Shown one piece after another: positions 1-5,759 of a DNA stretch of 7,121 bases. The translations under genes and the position numbers were made by a program. Positions within the stretch are counted from its first letter, which is position 1; each line of letters begins with the position of its first letter. Source of the DNA: an uncultured Clostridia bacterium (lineage in GTDB: Bacteria > Bacillota > Clostridia > Oscillospirales > Ruminococcaceae); the NCBI GenBank assembly GCA_947630315.1, contig CANRHA010000088.1:1-7121 (forward strand), written 5' to 3'. The notes beneath the pieces are model-generated. The model did not search any database. It saw only the letters and a program-made list of their open reading frames with translations, and was not told where the DNA came from.

Positions 1-31
1 CCTGCGGCGCGCCGGCCCCGCGCGCCGCAGG
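1..31. repeat. GC-rich palindrome at window start
   Basis: Positions 1-12 and 20-31 are a perfect 12-bp inverted repeat around a 7-base loop. The following bases to about 60 are also almost pure G+C. No T-tract follows, so this is not a normal intrinsic terminator for the + strand. It may be an extragenic palindromic repeat or the end of an upstream element cut by the window edge. Confidence 0.55.
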
Positions 32-109
32 CGCGGCGGGGCGGGCTTCGCTCGGGGGCTGCGTCAGGAGCAGAGGCCGGCGGTTTTGCAGATATAAGCA
101 CCAAACCCG

Positions 110-118
110 AAAGGAAGG
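110..118 (+). promoter_or_regulatory. Ribosome binding site of the nitroreductase fusion
   Basis: AAAGGAAGG lies 8 bases before the ATG at 127. It is a strong Shine-Dalgarno match and fixes the start. A TATAAG at 93-98 could be a -10 element, but no convincing -35 lies 17 bases upstream, so no promoter is called. Confidence 0.8.
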
Positions 119-126
119 CAGACAGT

Positions 127-1416
127 ATGGAATTACAGAAAGCTTTGGAGGAGAGGCGGAGCACCCGCGAGTTTACCGATCGCAGGCTCACGCGGGAGGA
201 GATAGAGGCCGTGATCGGCGCGGGGATACTTGCGCCGTCGGCGTGCAATATGCAGTCGTGGTATTTTTATGTTTTGGCTGATGACGGCGAACGCGCAAAG
301 CTTAAGGACGTCTGCGCCGAATGGATAGCCGCCGCGCCCGCGGTAATAATCGTATGCACCGACGACAGCGGCATAGTTTCGCGCTTCGGCGACAGGGCGA
401 GAAAATTTCCTATGCAGGATACGTCGCTCGCGATGGAAAATATGCTTTTAAAAGCTACGGAGATGGGCCTTGGCGGCTGTATTATCGGAATGTATAAGCA
501 GGATAAACTCTGCGAGATATTTAATATTCCGCCTAAGCATACCCCGGTGGCGCTTTTGCCGATAGGCGAGCCGAAGGAAAAAATCCCGCCGAGGGAGCGC
601 AAGCCCCTCGAGGCCGTTTCGGAATATGTCGGCAAAGTTCCCGAAGAGGGCAAGGCGGCTGAAAAGCCGTTCGAGCTTAAACACGCCTGTCTTCCGAACG
701 CCGTTTTTGACGACCTGGACCTCTCGGACGCAAAATTCAACAACATAAATCTTTCAAAGGCCGAATACAGCGACATAAATCTTTCAGAAGCCGAATACAG
801 CGACATAAACCTCTCCGGCGCGAAATATTCGGCGGTGAATATGACCGGCGCGGAGTTTAAATGCGTCGAGCTTAACGGGGCGAAATTCGGCAGCTGTGAA
901 ATATGCGAAAAAGAGAAAAGATCCTGCGTCGAAATGAAGGGCGCCGCCTTTGACCGAGTTGATTTGAGCGGATCAACTTTCAGAGATACGGATATGTCCG
1001 GCGCGGTGTTCGGCAACCCTGATTTTGACCCCGCCGAGGACGAGAAAATCGAGAACGCCGAGGGGTCGGTGAACTTTTCGGGGGCAAGCTTCTGCGGGGT
1101 CAATATGACGGGCTCGGTCCTTGACGGCGCGCTGATGACACGCTCTCAGCTGAACAACTGCACACTCACGGAATCGGTACTGACCGACGTTAAAATGGCC
1201 GGCTCAAAGCTTTATGATATAGATCTTGACGAATCGAACCTCTCGGGGGTAAATATGGTCGGCGCGGATATACGCTGTTCAAACCTTTACGGCTCAAAGC
1301 TCAGCAACTGCTGTCTTGCGAACGCCGCCCTTGAAAATTGCGACATAACCGGCCTGACCGTCGACGGCATAAGCGTTGAAGAAGCGATAAAGGCGTATAA
1401 AGAGGCGAAAAAATGA
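127..1416 (+). CDS. Nitroreductase-family domain fused to pentapeptide-repeat beta-helix
   Basis: This 429-residue protein has two parts. Residues 1-165 are a nitroreductase-family flavoprotein domain. They show the N-terminal FMN-phosphate motif (R10, R11, S12, R14), the PSACNMQSW segment (37-45) and the helix from PMQDTSLAMEN into GLGGCIIG (95-121). Such enzymes use FMN and NAD(P)H to reduce nitro compounds, quinones or other electron acceptors; the substrate here is unknown. After a charged linker (about 166-187), residues 188-415 form pentapeptide repeats of A(N/D)LXX type with a regular 10-residue double step, predicted to fold as a right-handed quadrilateral beta-helix. Two insertions break the register (about 256-269, with CxxC-x6-C, and about 296-315, acidic). 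The C-terminus is helical. There is no signal peptide or membrane segment, so it is cytoplasmic. It overlaps the next gene by 4 bp (ATGA). Most nitroreductases lack the second domain. The domain calls are secure; the function is inferred. Confidence 0.93.
   Translation: MELQKALEERRSTREFTDRRLTREEIEAVIGAGILAPSACNMQSWYFYVLADDGERAKLKDVCAEWIAAAPAVIIVCTDDSGIVSRFGDRARKFPMQDTSLAMENMLLKATEMGLGGCIIGMYKQDKLCEIFNIPPKHTPVALLPIGEPKEKIPPRERKPLEAVSEYVGKVPEEGKAAEKPFELKHACLPNAVFDDLDLSDAKFNNINLSKAEYSDINLSEAEYSDINLSGAKYSAVNMTGAEFKCVELNGAKFGSCEICEKEKRSCVEMKGAAFDRVDLSGSTFRDTDMSGAVFGNPDFDPAEDEKIENAEGSVNFSGASFCGVNMTGSVLDGALMTRSQLNNCTLTESVLTDVKMAGSKLYDIDLDESNLSGVNMVGADIRCSNLYGSKLSNCCLANAALENCDITGLTVDGISVEEAIKAYKEAKK
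751..810 (+). repeat. In-frame 30-bp tandem duplication in the pentapeptide region
   Basis: Positions 751-780 and 781-810 match at 27 of 30 bases and encode LSKAEYSDIN and LSEAEYSDIN (residues 209-218 and 219-228). This is two pentapeptides, half a turn pair of the helix, and indicates recent growth of the solenoid by slippage or unequal crossing over. Confidence 0.85.
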
Positions 1417-1772
1417 CGACGCTGCGAAGTGAGATCCTCAAATACGCAAAGGATTATTTCGGCACCGAGCCGGATTACCCATGGGACGACGAGCCGGAAT
1501 ACGCTGTGCTTCGCCACGGCAAAAGCAGGAAATGGTACGGGCTTATAATGAAGATCAGCCTGCGCAGGCTCGGGATTGAAAGCGACGAACCCGCGGATAT
1601 CCTGAACGTAAAGTGCGACCCGGCGCTTATAGGCTCGCTGATACTTAAAAAGGGGTACTTCCCGGCGTACCACATGAGCAAGGAACATTGGCTGACCGTC
1701 ATTCTTGACGGCAGCGTTCCCCTTGACGGCATCATCGCCCTGCTGTGTATAAGCTATGACCTGACCGGGTGA
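1413..1772 (+). CDS. MmcQ/YjbR-family DNA-binding-like protein
   Basis: This 119-residue protein has the length and motifs of the MmcQ/YjbR (formerly DUF419) family, which has a CyaY-like fold. Visible motifs are YPW (22-24), RH (34-35), KWYGLIMKI (40-48), LNVKCDP (64-70), GYFPAYHM (81-88), HW (92-93), LDGSVP (98-103) and the closing SYDLT (114-118). The family is often labelled DNA-binding on structural grounds, but its biochemical role is poorly defined. The ATG overlaps the upstream TGA (ATGA), and a purine-rich AAAGAGG lies just before it inside the upstream gene, so translational coupling with the nitroreductase fusion is likely. The last 15 codons are duplicated downstream. No intrinsic terminator is visible after the stop. 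Confidence 0.88.
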   Translation: MTTLRSEILKYAKDYFGTEPDYPWDDEPEYAVLRHGKSRKWYGLIMKISLRRLGIESDEPADILNVKCDPALIGSLILKKGYFPAYHMSKEHWLTVILDGSVPLDGIIALLCISYDLTG

Positions 1773-1816
1773 ATGATAAAAATCTTTAAATATATCTCAA
1801 AAACCCGATTTATAAA

Positions 1817-1849
1817 ATCTGATTTCTGATTTCTGACATCTGTCTTCTG
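1817..1849 (-). repeat. CAGA-rich dispersed repeat, copy 1
   Basis: Read on the minus strand this is a run of CAGAAGACAGA and CAGAAATCAGA words. The same words occur at 1949-1981 (same orientation) and at 6482-6516 and 6601-6635 (opposite orientation). Low-complexity repeats of this kind are common between genes in some Bacillota. No function is known to me. Confidence 0.7.
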
Positions 1850-1854
1850 CCTTT

Positions 1855-1904
1855 TTGACGGTATCATAGCCCTGCTGTGTATAAGCTATGACCTGACCGG
1901 GTGA
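1855..1904 (+). pseudogene. Orphan 3' tail of an MmcQ/YjbR gene copy
   Basis: This stretch repeats the codons for DGIIALLCISYDLTG and the stop. The two base differences from the intact copy (GGC to GGT and ATC to ATA) are both synonymous. There is no start codon or upstream gene body, so it is a remnant. It could be the tail left after deletion of a tandem paralogue, or a simple duplication of the gene end. Confidence 0.6.
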
Positions 1905-1948
1905 ATGACAACGATCTTTAAATATATCTCAAAAACCCGATTTATAAA

Positions 1949-1981
1949 ATCTGATTTCTGATTTCTGACTTCTGTCTTCTG
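1949..1981 (-). repeat. CAGA-rich dispersed repeat, copy 2
   Basis: This is the second copy, carried within the second half of the 132-bp duplication. It ends about 7 bases before the -35 element of the ssrA promoter. Confidence 0.7.
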
Positions 1982-1988
1982 ACCGGGG

Positions 1989-2017
1989 TTGCATTTTCTT
2001 CAAAAACGGTGTATAAT
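1989..2017 (+). promoter_or_regulatory. Sigma-A type promoter of ssrA
   Basis: TTGCAT (1989-1994) and a perfect TATAAT (2012-2017) are separated by 17 bases. Transcription would start near 2023-2025, giving a short 5' leader that is removed to yield the tmRNA 5' end at 2037. Such a strong site suits a constitutive stable RNA. Confidence 0.88.
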
Positions 2018-2036
2018 AAAGATGTAAAAAGTTCAT

Positions 2037-2386
2037 GGGGGCGTCAAGGTTTCGACGGGGATCCCGAAGTAAAATAAGCGAGTAGAGACGACGCCGTATC
2101 TCTTTAAAATGGCGTAGTTTAATTTTAAACGACAACAATAATAATCTTTTAGCGGCTGCTTAATGCCGCTCGTCCTGCTTAAGAGTACCACGGCTTAAGT
2201 CTGGGCGTCGCTCAGTGGTGAACGTTTCCGGTTGACGCCCGTATTCCGGAAATGTATTGCGGGCTGCTCCGAATAAGAGTCTGCTTACCGACGCTTATGA
2301 GGAGGAGAATAAATGATAAGCTACACTCGTAGAAAGTTTTTCGGAAGGGTTTTCGGACACGGGTTCGATTCCCGTCGCCTCCACCA
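2037..2386 (+). ncRNA. ssrA: tmRNA (transfer-messenger RNA)
   Basis: This is a single-piece tmRNA of 350 nt. With SmpB it rescues stalled ribosomes and tags unfinished proteins for proteolysis. The 5' end GGGGGCG (2037-2043) pairs with CGCCTCC (2376-2382) to form the acceptor stem, including a G3-U70 wobble, the alanine identity determinant. The conserved 5' GTCAAGGTTTCGACGGGGAT follows. The T-arm ACGGGTTCGATTCCCGT (2359-2375) and an encoded ACCA end (2383-2386) complete the tRNA-like domain. A short tag reading frame ends at 2163, and GC-rich pseudoknot stems (GGGCGTC/GACGCCC) lie between it and the 3' domain. It has its own promoter and terminator and so is a monocistronic unit. Confidence 0.97.
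2128..2163 (+). other. tmRNA tag-peptide reading frame
   Basis: This is the only open frame of the messenger part that ends with an SsrA-like C-terminus. It reads NDNNNNLLAAA and then TAA (2161-2163). The exact resume codon is uncertain. The UAGU that normally sits just before it is at 2115-2118, so the tag may begin several codons earlier (SLILNDNNNNLLAAA in frame). The -AAA end replaces the more usual -ALAA, and the four asparagines are notable. The terminal AA is the part known to be read by ClpXP-type proteases. Confidence 0.8.
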
Positions 2387-2423
2387 AAAATAATGACATC
2401 CGCAAGGATGTCATTATTTTTGG
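2384..2423 (+). terminator. Intrinsic terminator of ssrA
   Basis: CCAAAAATAATGACATCC (2384-2401) pairs perfectly over 18 bp with 2406-2423 around a GCAA (GNRA) loop. The 3' arm ends in TATTTTTGG, which supplies the U-tract. The 5' arm begins inside the CCA end of the tmRNA, so the mature 3' end lies within the hairpin. The symmetry would also allow termination on the minus strand. Confidence 0.9.
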
Positions 2424-2432
2424 TTAGTGGTT

Positions 2433-2462
2433 GGTGTATGGGCGAGAAACCGTGCCAAAGCG
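2433..2462 (+). repeat. Terminator-linked repeat, copy 1
   Basis: This 30-base motif (GGTGTATGGG, then C/T, then GAGAAACCGTGCCAAAGCG) matches 2891-2920 at 29 of 30 bases. It lies just after the ssrA terminator. Confidence 0.85.
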
Positions 2463-2544
2463 CTAACGAGATGATTTGAGGGGCAGAATGCATGACAATG
2501 GCAAGTTTCTGTAGATTAACGAAAGTACGTGCGCTTTGGGTCAC

Positions 2545-2714
2545 GCAGATGCGATTATTTCTCCGTGAGCTCCGCGAGCCGAGCCTTTATGGCGAGCGAG
2601 AGCGAACGGCAAGAAATAACGCTTCTGCTGCAGACGCGATTATTTCTCCGCAAGACAACCGAGGCAATCATTTACGCCGAGGGCGGTCGAGCGGATAGAA
2701 ATAACGCTTCTGCT
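2545..2714. repeat. Two tandem 85-bp palindrome-bounded units
   Basis: Units 2545-2629 and 2630-2714 each begin with GCAGA(T/C)GCGATTATTTCTCCG and end with GAAATAACGCTTCTGCT. The two ends are imperfect reverse complements (GCAGAnGCGnTTATTTCT), so each unit can fold as a long hairpin. The ends are well conserved while the middles differ, as expected when selection or the copying mechanism acts on the palindrome arms. This resembles REP-like or MITE-like extragenic elements. No coding function is evident. Confidence 0.8.
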
Positions 2715-2824
2715 GGTTACGATTCCCGTCGCCGCGCCGTCGCGGACTCCGTATCGTTCGCGGCGACATTTTCACGCTTATGCGCTCAATGCCGCCTCTC
2801 GCTCGCTTCGTCGCTCCGGCTTTT

Positions 2825-2849
2825 CCCCACAAAGCTGCGCTTTGCGGGG
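2825..2849. repeat. Hairpin CCCCaCAAAGC/GCTTTGcGGGG
   Basis: Eleven positions pair with one A/C mismatch around a TGC loop. It lies directly upstream of the terminator-like hairpin at 2859 and belongs to the same cluster of palindromes. Confidence 0.6.
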
Positions 2850-2858
2850 CCCCTTTTC

Positions 2859-2884
2859 GCGGCCGTAAGGCCGCTGTTTCTTTT
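2859..2884 (+). terminator. Terminator-like hairpin without a gene
   Basis: GCGGCC (2859-2864), GTAA loop and GGCCGC (2869-2874) are followed by TGTTTCTTTT. It has the shape of an intrinsic terminator although no gene precedes it. It could be a relic of a lost gene or part of a mobile repeat, since the same 30-base motif follows it as follows the ssrA terminator. Confidence 0.45.
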
Positions 2885-2890
2885 GGTCAG

Positions 2891-2920
2891 GGTGTATGGG
2901 TGAGAAACCGTGCCAAAGCG
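2891..2920 (+). repeat. Terminator-linked repeat, copy 2
   Basis: This differs from 2433-2462 at one base and again follows a hairpin whose 3' side ends in TTTTGG. Confidence 0.85.
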
Positions 2921-3044
2921 GAACGTACGCTCCCATCGGCCGCACTCTGTTCCACCCGTCCTGAACAGAGCGTTCTAACATCTAACATCTAATACCTATC
3001 TTCTTGATGCGGCCGCTTCGGCCACATCCTCCCACAAAAAGTTA

Positions 3045-3073
3045 TTGACATTTTGACAAAAATATGTTACATT
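3045..3073 (+). promoter_or_regulatory. Promoter of the EAL gene, with extended -10
   Basis: A perfect TTGACA (3045-3050) lies 17 bases before TACATT (3068-3073), and TG at 3065-3066 gives the extended -10 form TGnTACATT. A second TTGACA (3053-3058) overlaps the spacer but has no suitably placed -10. The expected start of transcription is near 3080, only about 8 bases before the first ATG of the frame. Confidence 0.8.
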
Positions 3074-3087
3074 AAAATCGTATACTT

Positions 3088-5730
3088 ATGCAGTTAGCTA
3101 AATTACCGAAAAGCGAGATGAGCGAAATGAAAGATCCGCATAGTGCGATATGGGATGAGATATTCGGCGTGGGTTGGAGCAATATCATGAAGATTTGCCC
3201 CGAAATAGGCGGCTTTATACTCGACCACAACGAAAAGAAAGCATATCTTGACGCCAACTCGGTGAAGCTCACCGAGACCGACGTTGCGCCCGATTATGAC
3301 GCTATGCTCGATTTTCTTGCCATTTTGCAGAGCGATACGTCGACGTTTGCACGGCTTGTTCCCAAAACGGTTTTTCAGGACAGAAACTATACCGCCGGCA
3401 TTCTGCGCTGGCATTACGACTTCTCGGGCGCTCAGGCAAAAAGCGTCGTTCCTATGGTCGAGAAAAGTCTGCTTTCAAATATGGTCTCGATGAATAAAAA
3501 GCGCTCTATGCTCGCTTTGCTCGAGTTTTCACGCTCAGATCACCGCGATCTTGAGGAATATCAGATCTTCGGAATCCTCGCCTGCGTTGTCGCCAATTCT
3601 CCCGAGGGCGCGACGCTTTGCGCAGACCACAGGGATTCCTATTGGCTGTATGTTCCCGAGATCAGCGAGGAGCCCGAGGAGCTTTTGAACCGCGTTAAAG
3701 AAGCGGTTGAAAACAGCGGCCAGGCCAAACGCCTCGGCGAAACGGGAACGGGCGAAATTTACATAACCTTTAACGCCGGCATAGGCGCCGAGGGGCTTGC
3801 TTTCGACCGCAGGACCTCTACTGCGGAATTTGCCCTCTATCAGGCTAACCTCTCGGGCAAGGGAAATATAGTAAGCTATTCGTCCGAGCAGTACGACCTG
3901 AACAAGACCGAATACGAGAAGATGAGCAGATTCTTCAGGCTGATGAACGAGAACCTGTTTATCTACCACTTCCAGCCGATAGTAAGCGCAAAGGACGGCG
4001 AGGTAGTTGCGTATGAAATGCTGATGCGCACCGACAGCAGCATAGCTATGAACCCGCTTGAAATACTCGACTGCGCCGAAAAGACCGGCAGACTCTACGA
4101 CATCGAAAAGGCCACGATGAAAAACGGCCTCGCAATAATAGAGCGCCATCAGGATATATTCAAGAAGCGCCGCCTGTTTGTGAACTCGATAAGCTCCTAC
4201 GCCCTTACCGATGAGGATTGGGAGGGGCTTGTGACCCAGTACGGCGAGCTTATGGAGAAGATGGTGGTTGAATTTACCGAGCAGACCGAGATAGACGACA
4301 AGGGAATAGACAAGATACGCCAGAGGTTTGTAAGATTAAACATCAAGACCGCGATAGACGACTACGGAACCGGCTACTCCAACGCCTCGAACCTCATTAA
4401 GTACAGCCCTCACTATGTAAAGATAGACCGCTCGATAATCTCGGGCATAGACGGCAAACCGGCTATAAGAAAGCTCGTTTCAAGCATAATCGAGTTTGTG
4501 CATGAAAGCGGCTTCAGCGCTTTGGCAGAGGGCGTTGAAACATATGAGGAGCTCCAGACGATGATACAGCTGGGCGCCGACTACATTCAGGGATTCTATG
4601 TTTCAAAGCCTAAACCGATCATGCTCTTTGAGGTGTCGGACAGCATATGCCAGGATATCGAAAAGATAAACCTCATAAATTCGGGAAGCATCTCGCGCCC
4701 CTACTACCCCGAAAACGGCGAGACGGTAGACCTCGCGATGATAAAGAGCAACGGCTACAACTCGGTATTCATCGAGTGCGAAGAGGTCACTCTGCGCGGC
4801 AGGTCGGATATCTTCCTCGACCTTGTGTTCATGGTCAAAAACGACATCAAGACGCACATCAACTTTAAAAATGTAAGAATAAAGACCGAACGCGATTCGC
4901 CTCTGTTTACGATAGGCGAAAACTCGGAGGTAGAGCTTACCGTGACCGGCGAAAACGAGCTTGACGGCAGGGGAATAAACGTTCCGTGCAGCACGAAGTT
5001 CCTGATGAACGGCGACGGCATACTCAACCTGACCTCGGAAGCCGAGGACTGCTACGCGATAGGCTGCGGAATGGAAGGCTCGCCCGGACAGATAGTTCTT
5101 GCGCTTGACGGCAAGCTCAACATCAAGGCAAACGGCGATACCGTTACCGCCATCGGCGGCGGCCACAACGAATATGACAACCCGATAAGGATACTCAGCG
5201 GCGACGTGAACATTCACAGCTCGGGCCGCTCCTGCATCGGCATAGGCATTTACGAGGGCAACAGCATAATCGACTTTGAAGATTGCAGCTGCTCTATAGA
5301 ATCCACCGCGCCGAATATGGTGGGCGTAGGCTCGTTCGGCCCCGATGTGAACATCAACCTCAAAAACTTCAGCCTGACCGAAAACCTCAGCGGAATAAGA
5401 GCCGCCGGGATCGGCAACGCCGAAAACGGCAAGGGCATGATAATGATCGCGCACGGCTCGGTCGACATGACCCTCAAGGCGAGAACGGTGAACTGCATAG
5501 GTACGAGATCGGGCGATATGAACTGCAACATCAGAAAATCGGGCATAAAGCTCTACTGCGAGGGCGGTTCGGTCTCGGGAATAGGAGACATGACCGGAAG
5601 CGGCGAGGTTAGGATCGAGGATTCGGAGCTGAACTTTGATTTCAGAACCGGCGAAGGAATGGCCTACGGCAGCAAGGAGGCCCCAGCGAAGATAGAACGG
5701 GTCGCGGAAAACATAAGGATAAACGAATAG
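3088..5730 (+). CDS. EAL-domain c-di-GMP phosphodiesterase fused to a C-terminal beta-solenoid
   Basis: This 880-residue protein is probably cytoplasmic. Residues about 25-125 look like a weak PAS-type sensor. Residues about 130-270 are a GGDEF fold without its active site: HRDSY (181-185) stands where GGDEF should be, and TFNAGIGA (227-234) and EFALYQAN (247-254) mark the late motifs. Residues 285-530 are an EAL domain with Q296, E310 (EML), N366, E395, D424-D425, K445, E481 and Q501, so it should hydrolyse c-di-GMP to pGpG. Residues about 555-870 are a glycine-rich repeat domain. Gly of a repeated I/V/Y-G occurs at 659, 690, 718, 746, 776, 805, 833 and 861, a 28-31 residue period typical of parallel beta-helices, some of which bind carbohydrate. 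No signal peptide or membrane helix is seen. No Shine-Dalgarno site precedes 3088, so ATGs at 3118 or 3127 are plausible starts. It appears to be a single-gene transcript. Confidence 0.9.
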   Translation: MQLAKLPKSEMSEMKDPHSAIWDEIFGVGWSNIMKICPEIGGFILDHNEKKAYLDANSVKLTETDVAPDYDAMLDFLAILQSDTSTFARLVPKTVFQDRNYTAGILRWHYDFSGAQAKSVVPMVEKSLLSNMVSMNKKRSMLALLEFSRSDHRDLEEYQIFGILACVVANSPEGATLCADHRDSYWLYVPEISEEPEELLNRVKEAVENSGQAKRLGETGTGEIYITFNAGIGAEGLAFDRRTSTAEFALYQANLSGKGNIVSYSSEQYDLNKTEYEKMSRFFRLMNENLFIYHFQPIVSAKDGEVVAYEMLMRTDSSIAMNPLEILDCAEKTGRLYDIEKATMKNGLAIIERHQDIFKKRRLFVNSISSYALTDEDWEGLVTQYGELMEKMVVEFTEQTEIDDKGIDKIRQRFVRLNIKTAIDDYGTGYSNASNLIKYSPHYVKIDRSIISGIDGKPAIRKLVSSIIEFVHESGFSALAEGVETYEELQTMIQLGADYIQGFYVSKPKPIMLFEVSDSICQDIEKINLINSGSISRPYYPENGETVDLAMIKSNGYNSVFIECEEVTLRGRSDIFLDLVFMVKNDIKTHINFKNVRIKTERDSPLFTIGENSEVELTVTGENELDGRGINVPCSTKFLMNGDGILNLTSEAEDCYAIGCGMEGSPGQIVLALDGKLNIKANGDTVTAIGGGHNEYDNPIRILSGDVNIHSSGRSCIGIGIYEGNSIIDFEDCSCSIESTAPNMVGVGSFGPDVNINLKNFSLTENLSGIRAAGIGNAENGKGMIMIAHGSVDMTLKARTVNCIGTRSGDMNCNIRKSGIKLYCEGGSVSGIGDMTGSGEVRIEDSELNFDFRTGEGMAYGSKEAPAKIERVAENIRINE

Positions 5731-5731
5731 G

Positions 5732-5759
5732 AAAAAGGCCCGGGAAACCGGGCTTTTTT
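5732..5759 (+). terminator. Intrinsic terminator of the EAL gene
   Basis: GCCCGG (5738-5743), GAAA loop and CCGGGC (5748-5753) are followed by six T. The upstream A-run (5732-5736) can extend the stem with the T-run. It lies 1 base after the stop codon. Confidence 0.95.

Larger units (their letters stand above)
1723..1981 (+). repeat. 132-bp tandem duplication spanning the gene 3' end
   Basis: Positions 1723-1849 and 1855-1981 match with about six differences and an offset of 132 bp. Copy 1 includes the last 15 codons and stop of the MmcQ/YjbR gene plus its 3' flank. Copy 2 repeats both, so it carries a start-less coding tail. Confidence 0.92.
2424..3040. other. Gene-free region made of palindromic repeats
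   Basis: I see no credible gene in these 617 bases. They hold a terminator-linked motif repeated at each end (2433-2462 and 2891-2920), inverted CCAAAGCGC/GCGCTTTGG (2455-2463 and 2531-2539), two 85-bp palindromic units (2545-2714), a 9-bp inverted repeat GTCGCCGCG/CGCGGCGAC (2728-2736 and 2759-2767), a hairpin at 2825-2849, a terminator-like hairpin at 2859-2874, an 8-bp inverted repeat CTCTGTTC/GAACAGAG (2945-2970), a short TCTAACA repeat (2974-2993) and a hairpin at 3006-3028. Open frames here are by-products of the repeats. Confidence 0.75.

Noticed and set aside
267..1103. Minus-strand open frame of 278 codons with repeats
   Set aside because: Its repeats mirror the pentapeptide codons of the plus-strand gene, and it matches no known domain.
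2212..2544. Minus-strand open frame of 110 codons containing GDGNRTRVRKP
   Set aside because: It is antisense to the tmRNA tRNA-like domain and terminator. This peptide is a familiar false prediction from the reverse strand of such RNA genes.
2529..2903. Plus-strand open frame of 124 codons
   Set aside because: It runs through the 85-bp repeats and hairpins, has no Shine-Dalgarno site and shows no protein-like motif.
2945..3028. Operator or riboswitch upstream of the EAL promoter
   Set aside because: Hairpins at 2945-2970 and 3006-3028 lie upstream of the -35 element, so they would not be in the transcript. They fit the surrounding repeats as well as any regulatory site.
4603..5454. Minus-strand open frame of 283 codons
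   Set aside because: It is the shadow of the EAL/solenoid gene, which has clear domain motifs and its own promoter and terminator. The shadow has no recognisable domain or ribosome binding site.
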